The position numbers and the translations under genes are program-made. Below the pieces are notes generated by a model. That model did no database searches, was not told the origin of the DNA, and saw nothing but the letters and a program-made list of their open reading frames with translations. Shown here piece by piece: positions 11,413-23,087 of a stretch of DNA of 64,000 nt. Position 1 is the stretch's first letter. Each line of letters begins with the position of its first letter. Source of the DNA: Vespula vulgaris (taxonomy: Eukaryota > Arthropoda > Insecta > Hymenoptera > Vespidae); contig NC_066587.1 in assembly GCF_905475345.1 (NCBI RefSeq), positions 15,483,558 through 15,547,557 on the forward strand, written 5' to 3'.

Positions 11413-13012
11413 CAGAGGATGTAAAGCTCCAAAGAGACGTGAATCAGTCGTTTCGTCAGCCGTATATTCGATGGATATACGTAAACTCGTGACCAAACGA
11501 TATACATACCTACGCTAACTATGTAAAGGAAGAAAAAAAGAAAAAAGAAAAAAAATATTCGAAGACGCTACGAAATTAACTATAATCATGATTTTATAGA
11601 TCTTCAAATGCAAGTTGAAATATCGTTTTTTATAGGGTTATAATCAGTTTTAACAATATACAATATTTAAATAATGTACTTAAGCAAACTGTATAGATAG
11701 ATATGTAAAAAATATATAGACATATAATATTGTAAAATATTCTTTCATATCTCTCACTAATTATTCTTCTTTTTAATGAAACCTTCTCTTTTATATGAAT
11801 TATTTCGTCACTCTCGTTTTTTCTTCGAATCAACAAATCCTCCCGTGGAACGTGAGCATAAGCCTGGAAAACGAGAGAAAGAGAGACAGAAAAAAAAATA
11901 TTGTTATTGCCGAACGATGGAAACACCAATACCGACGTTTTCCCGAGTCGTTGTCACGTAACACTTTTAATTACGCTAGTCGGGACTAATGCGCTTATCC
12001 AAGCGACGACGAGGACCGTTGTCGTTTGCTCCACACAACACGCGACACTTTGTCAGCTGCACTTCCGTTTTCATTGACCATACGCATACATATATGCACA
12101 CACATACATTTTACATGACCGCCCCATTCCTCTGTCCCAACACCCTTCTTTATTTGACCAGACACTTCCATTTCCATCTCCACCGACGTCGTCGTCGTCG
12201 TCGTCATCGTCGTCATCGTCGTTGTCGTCGCCGTCGTCGTAATTAGTTTGATTTTTCTTTACGATATTACGCGAATGTAATTGCGTGCGCGAAGCTATCG
12301 GCTTCGTTCCGATAATAAAAGTGGAAAGAAAGAAAAAGAAAAAAAAACAAACAAACAAAAAAAAGAAAGAAAAAAATAAGTACGAGTCGACAAAAATTTA
12401 TAGCGAGAACGGAGTGGGAGAAAGAGGCTGGTAGATTGATGTAATAAAATAAAGTTTTTATCGATAGATACAACGTTCAAATATTTATCTCACGAGCGAT
12501 AATTGGGAAAGTCTATTTTCATAAAACTAAACGTTTGCTTACTATCGTGTGTTCTTACACACTAGTAAATAATCTATAATAAAAATTCAATATATCGTGA
12601 GATCGCTATTATTGAACCGCTCGCACATATTCTCATGCTTTATATTTCCGCGATATTACTGTTTTATTTATCATACGAGCGACCTCTTGTAATTAGTTTC
12701 TCACCTTTAACTTTCACGTTATGATCGAAGCACGTTAAAACTTTCGTTTAACGCGTATCGAATCTACCGCCGCATCTACGTATATACAATCTATCCGTTT
12801 CTTCGAAACTTTCTTCTTTCTTTTTTCCTCTTTTTCCATTCTTTTTCTATCTTCTCTCTTTTTATTATTTCTCTTCTATTTTCTTTTCAAACATTCCCCG
12901 ACGTACTACGTACGGGTACAACACGTTAATAAAGGTTTAAACTTCGTAACGAGCTCGCCGCTTTCGCTCCATCGTATCAACGAGATTACTCGAATCTTTT
13001 TTTTTTTCTTTT

Positions 13013-13015
<3 letters not shown>
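11413..13015. other. Non-coding stretch
   Basis: No gene is seen. Unique sequence at 11930-12180 is followed by a (GTC)n array. The section 12480-12990 is A+T-rich unique sequence, with pyrimidine-rich patches from 12800 onward. No dyad or splice-bounded frame stands out. Confidence 0.6.
12184..12241. repeat. (GTC)n trinucleotide microsatellite
   Basis: An imperfect GTC array with ATC and GTT changes. It reads as Arg-rich on plus and Asp- or Thr-rich on minus in artefact frames. Confidence 0.96.

Positions 13016-13018
<3 letters not shown>

Positions 13019-13049
<31 letters not shown>
13019..13049. repeat. (TA)n microsatellite
   Basis: A 31-bp alternating A/T run after a T-rich tract. Confidence 0.97.
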
Positions 13050-13051
<2 letters not shown>

Positions 13052-13147
13052 TCGATATATCGAGAATAGATAGAACGTTGAGGTAACGAAAAGAAATAAA
13101 AATAGACTGCTATTAACCGATTAACGATTTTCCTCTTACCTTTTCTC

Positions 13148-13281
13148 TTCTCTCTCTCTCTCTCTCTCTTTCTCTTTCTCTTTCTCTCCTTCTCTGTCTC
13201 TCGTAATCGGCGAACGTTCATACATAACGAGATAATACGACGGGACAGAGAGAATGAGAGAACGAGAGAGAGAGAGAGAGA
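13148..13281. repeat. (TC)n and (GA)n runs in inverted order
   Basis: A (TC)n run at about 13148-13195 and a (GA)n run at about 13259-13281 lie about 65 bp apart, so a transcript of either strand could fold into a GA:UC stem. Confidence 0.9.
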
Positions 13282-14558
13282 ATGTGTAGATACATAGAAC
13301 GGACAATAATTTATCACGTAAAAGGTATCGCCTTTGGCGTTTGGTAAATGCTCGCCGATAGGTCACGCCTGTCCCAATGAGAGACGAAATTGTATTGCGA
13401 GAGTACTTTCGCACGAACGCGAGAGCTCTTTCGATTCTTCTCGTTAGTTGATTCGATATATTTTCCTTTGTAAGATCTCATAAAGTAAAATAACAGTAGG
13501 TATCTACGAAGATTAACGTTGGTACAAATTAAAGAGAAAAAAAGAAAAAAAAAAAAACGAAGAAAAGAAAAGAAACCACCTTTGGTAACTCGATCGAAAG
13601 CCGACAATTAAACTTTTCTTTGAAAATAAATTGAAGGAAATTTTTGTGTAAATTAAAACTAAATTGAAAGTAAATTTTTTCTCCTCTTTCTTTTTCCTTC
13701 TTCTTTTTTTTTCGAGAGAGAGAGAAGGACATCGTTAAACGAACGAAAGCGCTCGTCGAAATTTACGATTGAATCGTGTACTACTTGACCGTTCGGCATT
13801 TACAAATCAAAATGATGAACATGCAAAACGATCGCACGTTTCGCGTTAGAAACTAATGACGACTAGTTTCTTTCTACACGAACTATATTATTTTGATTCG
13901 CCTCGGTGGAAGATAGAAAGGGCGCTAAACCGCAACAGAGTGTTCCTTTCGTGAGAGCGAAGAAGCGGCCAAAGAAATGGTAAGAAGCCACAGCAAAGAT
14001 AGATTATCCGGTCGCGCACCTGTATAATGACGACGGTAAAGAGAGGAATGTCGTGCGATTACACCGCGATGCTTTGCGGCCGGCTACCGACGTTTCAACG
14101 TCGAACGACTTAACCCGCGTTTAGCGGCTTTCCACCTCGATATGGCGTACAAAATGTTACCTCGAGGTAGAGGTAGAAGAAGAGAATGAAAAAAAAAAGA
14201 CAAGAAAAATGAAAACAAAGTATAAAAACGAAAAGTTACGAGAAGATCGAGCAAATCGTTACTTTCGAGCGTTAACCATACGATATTTTACAACATACAT
14301 ATTAAATATTCTCTCTCTCACTTCTCTCTCTCTCTCTCTCTTTCTTTCGCGTATAACATGTAAGTACACACATACGCACAGTTAACCATCTACTAGTAAA
14401 AACGAGTTAACTTAATAAATAATAATAAGGCATGCTATCCCATCAGAAGATATGATTTACGTTCTTCGGTTTCTTTGATCACGACGTACCGAAAGAGAGT
14501 ATAGCGTAATACTTAATCGGCCCGTAGTAACTTTAATTAACTCTACCATGAAAACTAA
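13282..14558. other. Non-coding stretch with GC-richer island
   Basis: No gene is seen. Repeat-free sequence at about 13870-14160 is clearly GC-richer than its flanks and CpG-dense. It contains one GTAAG donor-like word near 13980 but no matching acceptor and frame. The rest is A+T-rich with TC-rich patches near 14310-14345. Confidence 0.6.
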
Positions 14559-14569
14559 CAACAACAACA

Positions 14570-14600
<31 letters not shown>

Positions 14601-14613
14601 TTACTACTACTAT
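14559..14613. repeat. (CAA)n-(CTA)n compound microsatellite
   Basis: Four CAA units run into about fourteen CTA units. Confidence 0.97.
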
Positions 14614-15040
14614 CTTAAAACGTTAACGATGTAAACCCAATTACGCGTGGCACCCTTTAAAGCTCGTGGGAGCGCAAAAAATAAAAAAGAAAGAAGAAAA
14701 AGGAGAAAAAAGAAGAGGGCAAAAAAGAAGAAGATTAAAAATATTATCGATTGGATATTGATTTCGTTGAAAGAACGAGTCAAAGTGGTCCTTTAGTGGT
14801 TCTTTCCCAGACGTCGCAGACGAGAAAAATAAATAAATAAATAAATAAAAAGAAACAAAAAAAAAGAACGAAAAAAAGAAGAAACGAGAAAAAATCAAGG
14901 GAAAAAGAATGGTTAACCTTCGAAACTCGCGTGGGTACGTAATTAATGTCGAGGATCGTCAATAAGTCCGCGCGTTCGCTATAAGCGAAACTAAAGAGAA
15001 AGAGAGAGAAAAAAAGAGAGAAAGAAAGGAAGAAAAAAAG

Positions 15041-15071
<31 letters not shown>

Positions 15072-15283
15072 GAAGACGAGGAGTCAGTCAAAGTCAACGA
15101 CCCACGTGCCAGGACAAAGTTAGCGAGCGTGGGCAGAGACTAATGGGAATATATACCGGCGACCAAACGTGGATGGATAGACGTAGGTATTACCGGCGTC
15201 AGTATCATCTGGCACGTCGTACACGTTCCCTCTTTCGTATGTAGGTACGTTTAAGTATACGTTTGTATGTATATCTGTAAGTG

Positions 15284-15285
15284 TG

Positions 15286-15316
<31 letters not shown>

Positions 15317-15323
15317 GTGAGTG

Positions 15324-15354
<31 letters not shown>

Positions 15355-15370
15355 GAAAGAGAGAGAGAGA
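15284..15370. repeat. (GA)/(GAAA) purine tract
   Basis: GA units, then GAAA units, then GA units again over about 87 bp. Confidence 0.96.
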
Positions 15371-15569
15371 ATATGCGTGGGTGTTGCTCGTTTCAGTTCC
15401 ATAAAACAAGCCTTCGTCGTTCTTGGCGTTCTCGTATGTCGTGTACTCCTCGTCGTGTGGCTCGTCGTAGTCGTGGCCTTCGATGGCGTGTAGGCATCGA
15501 GAAATCTGTATTACTGACAATGGCTCGCGACGCCTTAACACTGACAATGAAAACGAGCGAACCGGCCGG

Positions 15570-15614
15570 TAGGCAGGCAGGCAAGCAGGCAAGCAAGCAG
15601 GCAGGCAAACAGGC
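15570..15614. repeat. (GGCA)/(AGCA)n tetranucleotide array
   Basis: Mixed AGGC and AAGC tetranucleotides. The same family of words forms arrays at 11363-11394 and 20408-20461 and, in reverse complement, at 57653-57685. Confidence 0.95.
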
Positions 15615-15656
15615 ACTTCGTTGAATTGAATTCGTGACGGGTCTCTTGGACACGCG

Positions 15657-15674
15657 TGAAAGAGAGAGAAAGAG

Positions 15675-15706
<32 letters not shown>
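15657..15706. repeat. (GA)n microsatellite
   Basis: A GA-dominated run of about 50 bp ending in TGTGTATG. Confidence 0.96.
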
Positions 15707-16449
15707 TGTGTATGTGCGGTAGCTTTTCGTACATGACTTGTATGCCTTTTCGGTTTGATATTATTTTCTTGTGCTATTCCTATTTTTCAAAGAAGGAAAA
15801 TTGTTTCTCTTTATTTTTTATTATTATTATTATTTTTTTTTTTTTTTTAATACGTTTCAATGAAATTTTGATTATCCTCGAGATATCGATCATACTTATA
15901 TCATTACGACCGTATTATTAACCATAAGCCGAGCGGATGAAGCAACGCAATAGAGACGATCGATAATAGGCACTCCTAAATCATGTTACTTGTTGCAGTT
16001 AATGGTAACCGGTAGTTGAAATCGTAACAAAGAACAATACGCGTATTAAAGTATCTACGCTAATGATTACGAAATTGGCTCAACTTATCGTCTATATTAA
16101 TTAGAAAGCTAATTTCTTTTTTCCCCTCTCTTTCTACCTTCTTTTTTTCGAGATAATAATTATTACAGAACGATTGTTATATTGGAAAAAAATTGTTATC
16201 TACTCTCCATACTTATTTAAATATTATGACACCGAGCGATATCTATTAAAGACGAATGAAATAAGAAAGTGAAAGAAAGAAAAGAAAATAAATAGAAAGA
16301 ATTAGCGAAGTGCGAATCAATGACTGCTGCTGAGAGCTTACTACTTAGCACGCTTGAAAGTCTTGAAAAAGTTTTCTCCTCGAAGAATATCGTTGGTTTC
16401 TGTGGTCTTCCAGGGAGCAAGAACACAACACAACAACGACGACAACTAT

Positions 16450-16462
16450 GACTACTACTACT

Positions 16463-16512
<50 letters not shown>

Positions 16513-16552
16513 ATCGACGACGACGACAGCGACAACGTCAACGACGACGAGA
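16450..16552. repeat. (GAC)n trinucleotide microsatellite, about 100 bp
   Basis: A short CTA patch leads into a long GAC array, with interruptions toward the 3' end. It encodes poly-Asp on plus and poly-Val on minus in artefact frames. Confidence 0.97.
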
Positions 16553-16683
16553 GAGCGTCGACGGACTTTATAATCTTCGGCGATGCATAACCAATTAGCA
16601 AAGACGTAGGAGACAAGCGATTCCGTTCGGTCTGTCGTCGTTCTTTTCGAGAGAAAGAGAGAAAGAGTTAGAGAGGAAGAGAA

Positions 16684-16717
<34 letters not shown>

Positions 16718-17560
16718 AAAAGAAGAAACACTCCTTAATGACGCTAATGCGCTACTACGAGTACGCGCGCGCGTGCACCCACATATTCACACGCAACACA
16801 CAGTGGATACATAGCGGACACACCTATGAACGCGTATACCTATGCTCGTATTTGTTCTTCTCGCGTGTCGAGCACGAAAGCCGAGAGACTCCTATATAAC
16901 TGTCAACACCGACGCGAGACTCGTGATGACTTTGACTTCAAAGCAGAAGGGTCTTTGAAGTTTCATCGACCTTCGCCGCTGGCTTATTCGCTAGTACCAA
17001 CCTATGTATGTACTTACTTACGTACGACGGATATACGTACGTACGTACATACAAGGATACACACACAAATATAATAGAGATACATGCATACATAGATACA
17101 TGCTTCGAACTACATACCACGTATGCGTATATCATCGATCGATACGAAAGACGATACCTACTCTCTTCTGGTGTGCAGAAATTTGTCCCTTTTTGTCCCC
17201 TTTTTATCCCTTTTATCTTCTTTCTTCTTTCTCCTTCTTCTTTTTCCTACCATTTCCACTCTTTCTTCTTTTCTCTCCTAACTTTCTTCGATATCACTGT
17301 CTACTCCCGTTCCAATCCTCACCCCCTCCCACTTCTTCTCCAACTCTCCGCGCCAGCTTTCCATCGAATGACACCAGCAACGATATCAAAGCTTTTCTAG
17401 AGAACACGTCATGCGGAAGAGAGTTTTCACGTTGATATTATCGCGTGATATCCGAGAATAGAGTGAACAAAGAGGAAAAAAATTAATGACTTAGATACGT
17501 CCATATTTCTTCTATCTTAAATTTAAATACGTATATAAATACGTATTATATATTGTTACG
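16553..17560. other. Non-coding stretch
   Basis: No gene is seen. A (GAA)n purine run lies at 16685-16729, alternating GC at about 16763-16775, TACG/TACA tetranucleotides at 17005-17055, and pyrimidine-rich sequence at 17190-17345. Unique patches lie between them. Confidence 0.6.
16685..16729. repeat. (GAA)n purine run
   Basis: GAA and GAGGAA units over about 45 bp. Confidence 0.95.
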
Positions 17561-17961
17561 TATTTATTCACGTAAATACGGATAAGAACGAATCGAAGAA
17601 GAAATGAACGTTCGAAGTTATATAAGGATTTTTATTTATTATCAACGTCGAGCTAAACCATGAAATTCCACGTGCGGTACTATAATCCCGTTTAAAACTA
17701 ACTCGTACGAGCTCGTCATTCATATACGACAGAACGTACACGATTTCTCCGTAGTTTTCTAACAACTGGCAGATATCCAAAACCAAAGTAAATTCCTCCT
17801 TTGGCGTCCAACCCGAAGAGCTGTCTAAAGCGAAGAGAAAACTCATAAATTCAGTGACAATGTAGACAACGACGGATCTTGTACTTCCGACAATTATCAT
17901 CCGTCCGTTTCTAACGCGGACACGGATGGAAAGATAAAAAAAGAAATAATGGAAGGGAAGA

Positions 17962-18024
17962 GAATAAAGAAAATAAAGAAAATAAAGAAAATACAGAAAA
18001 TAAAGGAAGGAAGGAAGGAAGGAA
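17962..18024. repeat. Decamer minisatellite and (GGAA)n array
   Basis: About four copies of a 10-bp unit close to AATAAAGAAA, followed by about five GGAA units. Confidence 0.93.
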
Positions 18025-18275
18025 GAAAGAAAGGAAAGAAGGGAGAGAGGGAGGATGGGAAGAGATGACGAGACTCGGCAAGGGCCACGAACCGAAAACG
18101 GTGCTAGAAAATTATGACTCGGTGCGCACGGCCGAGCTAATTGAAAATAATTGGCTGCCCGGTTATACGCTAGTCGGGACACGAAGCGAGCATAAATCTC
18201 TGGTAATTCGTTGTATAAAGGAGAGCCGCGGATAATGACGACCGTTGCTCTCCTCCGGAGTACTACGTACGTATC

Positions 18276-18278
<3 letters not shown>

Positions 18279-18319
<41 letters not shown>

Positions 18320-18350
18320 GAAAGAAAGAGAGAGAGAGAAAGAGATAGAA
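18279..18350. repeat. (GA)n purine tract
   Basis: A pure (GA)n core of about 30 bp with GAAA and GGGAAA extensions. Confidence 0.96.
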
Positions 18351-18443
18351 ACAGACAGAAACGGTTTCAAGTGGATGTTGGAAGAAAAAGGGGGTGAGGG
18401 AGGTGGGAAGGGAGACGGTTGAGTCATAAAGAGAGTACCCCAA

Positions 18444-19210
18444 AAAAAAACCAAAGCAGAAGAAAATAAACGAAGATAAAAGATATAAAAAAGTTCATAC
18501 GAAAGAAAGAAGACGATACTCTAATGAAGAAACCAAAAGGGAAAGAATAAAAGAAAGGAAATATATTGGCCATTCGTTTTAATAGGATAAAGAAATGAAA
18601 GAGAAAGAGAAAGAAAAAGAAGAGAGAGAGAGAGAGAGAGAATGTGGGAGAGTAAACGTATCGGTAATTATGCTAATCAGTAGAATACACGTTGCACGAA
18701 ATGAGATTGCTCGAATTAATTTTTCCGCTTATAAGCTCTGTGAAAGATATCATACAAATACCGCAATCGCGAACGAATTGATTGTATTGTAACACGAATG
18801 GTAGTAGTAGACATGCATCGTTGTTTCTACACACACACACACACACATATTCATACGCATATATATACATTCTCTATAAATAAATATGTAAAATGATATA
18901 TGGTAGACTTTATTCTAATGTATATATAAATAATAGGACAAGTACTATAATACTTGTCTCTTACGTCTCTTACGTCTTTTAATAATTCAAAATCGTTCAT
19001 TGATTTCTCTATCTGCAAAATCATTTATCTATTTGAAATATAACCGATATAACAAGTCCTGCTTTTTTTCTCTCTTTAATAGGATATAGGATGTTACCGG
19101 AACGATCAAATAGATATTATCGAAAATTAAAATTTATCGTTAAGAATTTGCATAGTTTCTAATCTATCGAGTATACATAATAATGAAACGAGATAGAGAT
19201 AGAAACATAG

Positions 19211-19215
<5 letters not shown>
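18444..19215. other. A+T-rich non-coding stretch
   Basis: No gene is seen. (GA)n lies at 18621-18641 and (CA)n at 18830-18847. The remainder is A+T-rich unique sequence without dyads of note. Confidence 0.6.

Positions 19216-19253
<38 letters not shown>
19216..19253. repeat. (GA)n microsatellite
   Basis: A perfect 38-bp dinucleotide run. Confidence 0.98.
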
Positions 19254-19258
<5 letters not shown>

Positions 19259-19319
19259 GGAAAAAATAACATTTCACGAGAGAGTTAGACAGATCAAGCG
19301 CGATAATCATATGGATAAG

Positions 19320-19445
19320 AGTTTAATTAACGCGTCGTTGCTATCTCGTAAAGGTAACACGCGGCGGAATACGCGCGTGTAAGGCACGTAACTACTCGGA
19401 AAAGATAACGCGGCGAGATTCCGCATAGTATGCCGCGTAATATCA
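19320..19445. promoter_or_regulatory. GC-richer island with hairpins, candidate regulatory element
   Basis: A repeat-free, CpG-dense patch between two long GA/TC runs. ACGCGGC (19408-19414) pairs perfectly with GCCGCGT (19432-19438) over a 17-nt loop, and GCGGAAT (19364-19370) is repeated inverted as ATTCCGC (19418-19424). TTAATTAA lies at its start and CACGTG just after it. Function is inference. Confidence 0.25.
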
Positions 19446-19530
19446 CGTGCGGGCATTGCTTTTACGTCGTGATCGCGTTTCTGTTCTCGTTTTCTTTTCT
19501 TTTTTTTTTCATCTTTTCTTTTCTTTTACG

Positions 19531-19533
<3 letters not shown>

Positions 19534-19592
<59 letters not shown>
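19534..19592. repeat. (TC)n microsatellite, about 59 bp
   Basis: A long perfect TC run. With the (GA)n at 19216-19253 it brackets the GC-richer island in opposite orientation. Confidence 0.98.
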
Positions 19593-19598
<6 letters not shown>

Positions 19599-19880
19599 TC
19601 GTCCTTACTCGCCATAAAGATATCGCTGGCCAATATATTAGCATATTATCGTGACTTCGCGCCTACCATCGCGTTCACTCGTTCGCTCGGTTTTCAACGT
19701 TTATGGCGCCCATCGTGATACCGATCGCTTCTGAAGCCTTTTAATCTCCCACGTAGGACGTACTTCCGTTGATAAATTAGCTCGTTGCTGCCGTCGAAGA
19801 TCGATTTTTAATTTCAACGTTAAATAATCCATGGAAATTGATGTCTGTGCCGTAAGATTGATTTCTTTAGCAAGAAATTT

Positions 19881-19881
<1 letters not shown>
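19593..19881. other. Unique GC-moderate stretch
   Basis: No gene is seen. TTTATGGC at 19700-19707 matches the posterior Hox/caudal-type core and runs into the palindrome GGCGCC. A single short match is weak evidence. Confidence 0.5.
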
Positions 19882-19933
<52 letters not shown>

Positions 19934-19977
19934 TATATATACACATTAACACACACACACATATATATATATATATA
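19882..19977. repeat. (TA)n-(CA)n-(TA)n compound microsatellite
   Basis: A (TA)n run at about 19882-19931, a short unique link, (CA)n, then (TA)n again. Confidence 0.95.
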
Positions 19978-20407
19978 AATCGGAACTTTGTTAGGCAATA
20001 TCTTCCACGATAAAGATAATCATTAAAATAACATTTCTTTTCGTTATAGATATCACTTTGAGTGCATATATAAAAATATTATTAATCTTTAAAACTCTGA
20101 AGTGAAATGGAGCGACTCGACATCTTATTTGTATTCGATACTTTTAAATAGACTTATATCTGTAAACTTCTCTTGGATTTGTCTTTCTCATTTTTCTTGT
20201 TTCTCAGATCACGAGAGGATACGTGAAATAGTTCGATTCAATTTTAATTAAAAACGATCTATCGAGACATTTCACAAGTGAATATCAATGAATGCGAATG
20301 AGACCTTAAAACTATTCCAGTTGAAAGTGATACGGATCGAAAGGCTTACACGAGATTAGTTTCTAAAATCGTCGTTATTAAAAGCGATAAATCTAGGAAA
20401 GGCTCGA
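19978..20407. other. A+T-rich non-coding stretch
   Basis: I see no gene, repeat or dyad of note. Confidence 0.6.
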
Positions 20408-20461
20408 ACAAGCAAGCAAGCAAGCAGGCAGGCAGGCAGGCAGGCAAGCAGGCAAGCAGGC
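20408..20461. repeat. (GCAA)/(GGCA)n tetranucleotide array
   Basis: GCAA units pass into GGCA units and back to mixed units over about 54 bp. Confidence 0.96.
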
Positions 20462-20766
20462 TACCCTGTTAAATCCCCTTTGATCGCGTTCTACGCGCGT
20501 TCTCCGCGATTAGACGCAAATCGTATTACTCGATACTCTCGCACCGAAAGGAACTGGGCAAAGCGGCGATTTAATTACTGAGAGCGTAGCTAAGCCGTGA
20601 GGCCAGCCAGCGGTTTTAGTCGAAAGGCGGCTCGAGTCTGCGGTCGTTGCCGGAGGACACGATTCTCCGATCTCGATGTACATACATACATAGATACGTA
20701 TTATAGAACATTGTGGTAGTAATGAGTCACTCTGTATATACATGTAATCACGAGACGCCGACATCT

Positions 20767-20777
20767 ACTACGACGAC

Positions 20778-20832
<55 letters not shown>
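20767..20832. repeat. (ACG)n trinucleotide microsatellite
   Basis: About 22 units with one CAA change. It reads as poly-Thr on plus and poly-Arg on minus in artefact frames. Confidence 0.97.
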
Positions 20833-20835
<3 letters not shown>

Positions 20836-21828
20836 TCGACAAAGCTGAACGAAAATAGCGAACGATGGCCATATAGAGAGGTACGAGGCGCGTGTGCAAT
20901 CATCGTACGACGACCGCATCGAAATTAGAAATTCAATTGCTCTTAAGTTGAAAAAAGTAGATAGTTACAAGGTAAGCATGTCCGTCTACGTTCGTGTCAG
21001 TCAGCTTCTCTCCTTCTTTTTTTCTTCTTCTTCTCCTTTTTTTCTTTTTTGTCCGTTTTTATTTTTTGCGATTAACCCAGAAACTAAGAATTACCTTCCA
21101 ATAATAACGGGAATATTGTTAATCGAGTATAAAAAATCTGATTATTTCTTACGTCTTTGATAATAACGGCGTTAAAAATCGTATGCAGATTAAAAGAAGA
21201 AAAAAGAGAAAAAGGAAGAAAATGAAAGAGAGAGAGAGAGAGAGAAGTGGAGGGAAGGAAAAAAGAAGTGAAACAAACAGTAATAGCAAATAACGAAGGT
21301 ATCTTTATCCTTCTCTCGCGCTTATTTCATAAGGTAATTTTCCTATCATCTTTATTAAGAGCTATCTCGTTGGCTCGAGTCGGTAGTCGATTACCGTTTG
21401 ACGTTGAATCGCTTGGACGTAGTGTCTTCGTCTATTTTCCTTCGTCGTTCCTTCGAACGCATCTCGATTACGGCGTCGCCTTTTAATAGTCTTGTCTTAC
21501 AATAAAAGATGATTTTTAAGATACGAAGACAAACACGAGGAAGATGATATAAATTCAAATGAAAAAGAAATTCGATTTCGAATAGTCGATGAAATTTCTA
21601 TGTTACATTTTTAATCTCTAGCGCAGCGCCGTAAATGGCGATGAATGACAAAACTCTTGAAAAATTTTAATTTTGATTCTTGGTAACATTTACGTAAGAC
21701 GAAAATTAGATCACGGTCGTAAAAATAAGGAAAAGAAAAATATGTGTGTATATATATTATATGGTAAGTTTCCATTCAACGAATATAAAAAAATTGAATC
21801 GTTAAGGCTCGTCAACTTTAAATAACGA

Positions 21829-21862
21829 CATACATACATATGTATACATACATACATACATA
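21829..21862. repeat. (CATA)n tetranucleotide microsatellite
   Basis: Two CATA blocks with a short TGTATA break. Confidence 0.93.
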
Positions 21863-22025
21863 AAATATGCATATATAAATGTCTACGTATTTTATTATTC
21901 TTTCTTGTTCACTGAAATATCATCTCGAACATAGTAATAGAAACGATCGTTCGTTATCGGAAGGAGGGAAAAATAGTCAATGCTAAGTACCGATCAACCT
22001 TGATTTCGTGGAAATACGAACTCAT

Positions 22026-22130
22026 TATTAACGTGACTGTTATTGCGCCATTACGTAACGCGCTCTTATCTTCGATGCCCGCGAAGGAAGCGACGACTAT
22101 CTTAACGGGCTATTGTTGAGTACGAGTAAT
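22026..22130. promoter_or_regulatory. Repeat-free island with a PAR-bZIP-type site
   Basis: ATTACGTAAC at 22050-22059 matches the palindromic RTTACGTAAY consensus bound by PAR-bZIP factors of the Pdp1/vrille type. It sits in a GC-richer unique patch that also has a GATAAG word on the minus strand (CTTATC near 22066). The sequence match is direct; binding is inference. Confidence 0.25.
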
Positions 22131-23080
22131 AGCTTATGAAACGAGAAGGGTAATTCGACGATAGGTGGATCGTTTGTAAGAAACACTCTTGGCTGCTCAT
22201 CCGTCCGTGTTCCTCTGGTGGAAACTTCCCAAGAATTTTGTTCTTACCTATCGATTTTACGATCGTTTCGTTGAAACGTTTCTTACGATCTTTCGACCTC
22301 ATTCGCGCGAGACCAAATTTTTTTTCTTTTTCTTTCTTTCTTTCTTTTTTTATAACGATCGTTTTAATTCCTGAAAAAACGCTATTGATAATATTAGCAT
22401 GGAATTTTTCTTATTTCTTTGTTTTTTATCCATACGACAAATGCACCAACGATTCGTCTTCTTTTCTTTCTTTTTAATCACAAAAAGAAAAAAGAAAAGA
22501 AAACAATGTAAAACAAATGTTTAATGGTCGATAATATTTGCTATCGATCTATCGACGAAAACAAATAAAGTAAAAAGAAGAAAAAAAAAAGAAAAATACC
22601 TTGAACATTAACAACCTCAAGAATATAGATACATAATTAGTCACACCTGATGAATATACCAGATCAATCGATATTATTACCTATGACTCATTTTGAAGAG
22701 AAAAAGAAAAAAGAAAATAAAAAGAAAAAAAAAAACGATAAAAGAAAAATACAAAGTTCTTTTCCTAGTAGTCGCGTTAGTTAATGGATCCTCTCGAACA
22801 TATCGTGTTTCTGGAGGATGAACGATCGGAGATGACGTACACTGGTATAAAGACGTCCTTCTTCGAAGATTCGATCGATCTTAGGTATTCGAGAAACAGG
22901 AGGAAAAAGAGAGGGACAATCTTCGGAGGACTTTGAGGATTCCATTTCTTATACCTTCTTCTTCTTCTTCTCCTCTTTTTTCTTCTTTCTTTCTTTCGTT
23001 CCTTTGTTTTAACAACGCGTGTGTGCCCGGTGATTCGGGTTTGGTTCACCTTGAATTTGTCAGCGAAAAGACACGCTCAA
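22131..23080. other. Non-coding stretch
   Basis: No gene is seen. Short T-rich and A-rich runs lie at 22320-22350, 22560-22600 and 22690-22750. Unique sequence at 22130-22310 and 22780-22940 gives short frames on both strands with no shared features of coding sequence. Confidence 0.6.
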
Positions 23081-23087
23081 TGGAGAT

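Larger units (their letters stand above)
14614..16449. other. Non-coding stretch packed with purine repeats
   Basis: No gene is seen. It holds (AAAT)n at 14826-14850, GA-rich runs at 15050-15074, 15284-15370 and 15657-15706, and a GGCA/AGCA array. Unique patches lie at 15090-15240 and 15375-15565. The second contains two copies of CTGACAATG about 30 bp apart. The section 15880-16440 is A+T-rich unique sequence. Confidence 0.6.
17568..18443 (-). other. Longest open frame, 291 codons, no recognised family
   Basis: This minus-strand frame crosses two purine microsatellites on plus (17962-18024 and 18279-18350), which keep it open. Its last part, about 17568-17860, is repeat-free and reads as ordinary mixed protein (for example GWTPKEEFTLVLDICQLLEN). 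That part is preceded on the minus strand by a good 3' splice site, TTTTCTCTTCGCTTTAG near 17827, and the stop TGA overlaps a poly(A)-signal word AATAAA at 17563-17568. No signal peptide, domain or homologue is recognised. A chance frame remains the default reading. Confidence 0.12.
20462..22040. other. Non-coding stretch
   Basis: A GC-richer unique patch lies at 20490-20700. After the ACG array, an open frame (about 20849 onward) ends at a good donor word ACAAG|GTAAGC near 20970, but I find no convincing acceptor or start codon, so it is not called. The section 21000-21060 is pyrimidine-rich, with (CATA)n at 21829-21862. Confidence 0.55.

Noticed and set aside
13960..14000. Short exon ending at AAATG|GTAAGAAG
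   Set aside because: No acceptor with a pyrimidine tract and no frame evidence.
11970..18181. Shared 14-mer ACGCTAGTCGGGAC at about 11974 and 18167
   Set aside because: Several chance 14-mer matches are expected in a 64-kb window of this composition.
20849..20970. Exon ending at ACAAG|GTAAGC
   Set aside because: Good donor, but no convincing acceptor or in-frame ATG upstream of the frame.
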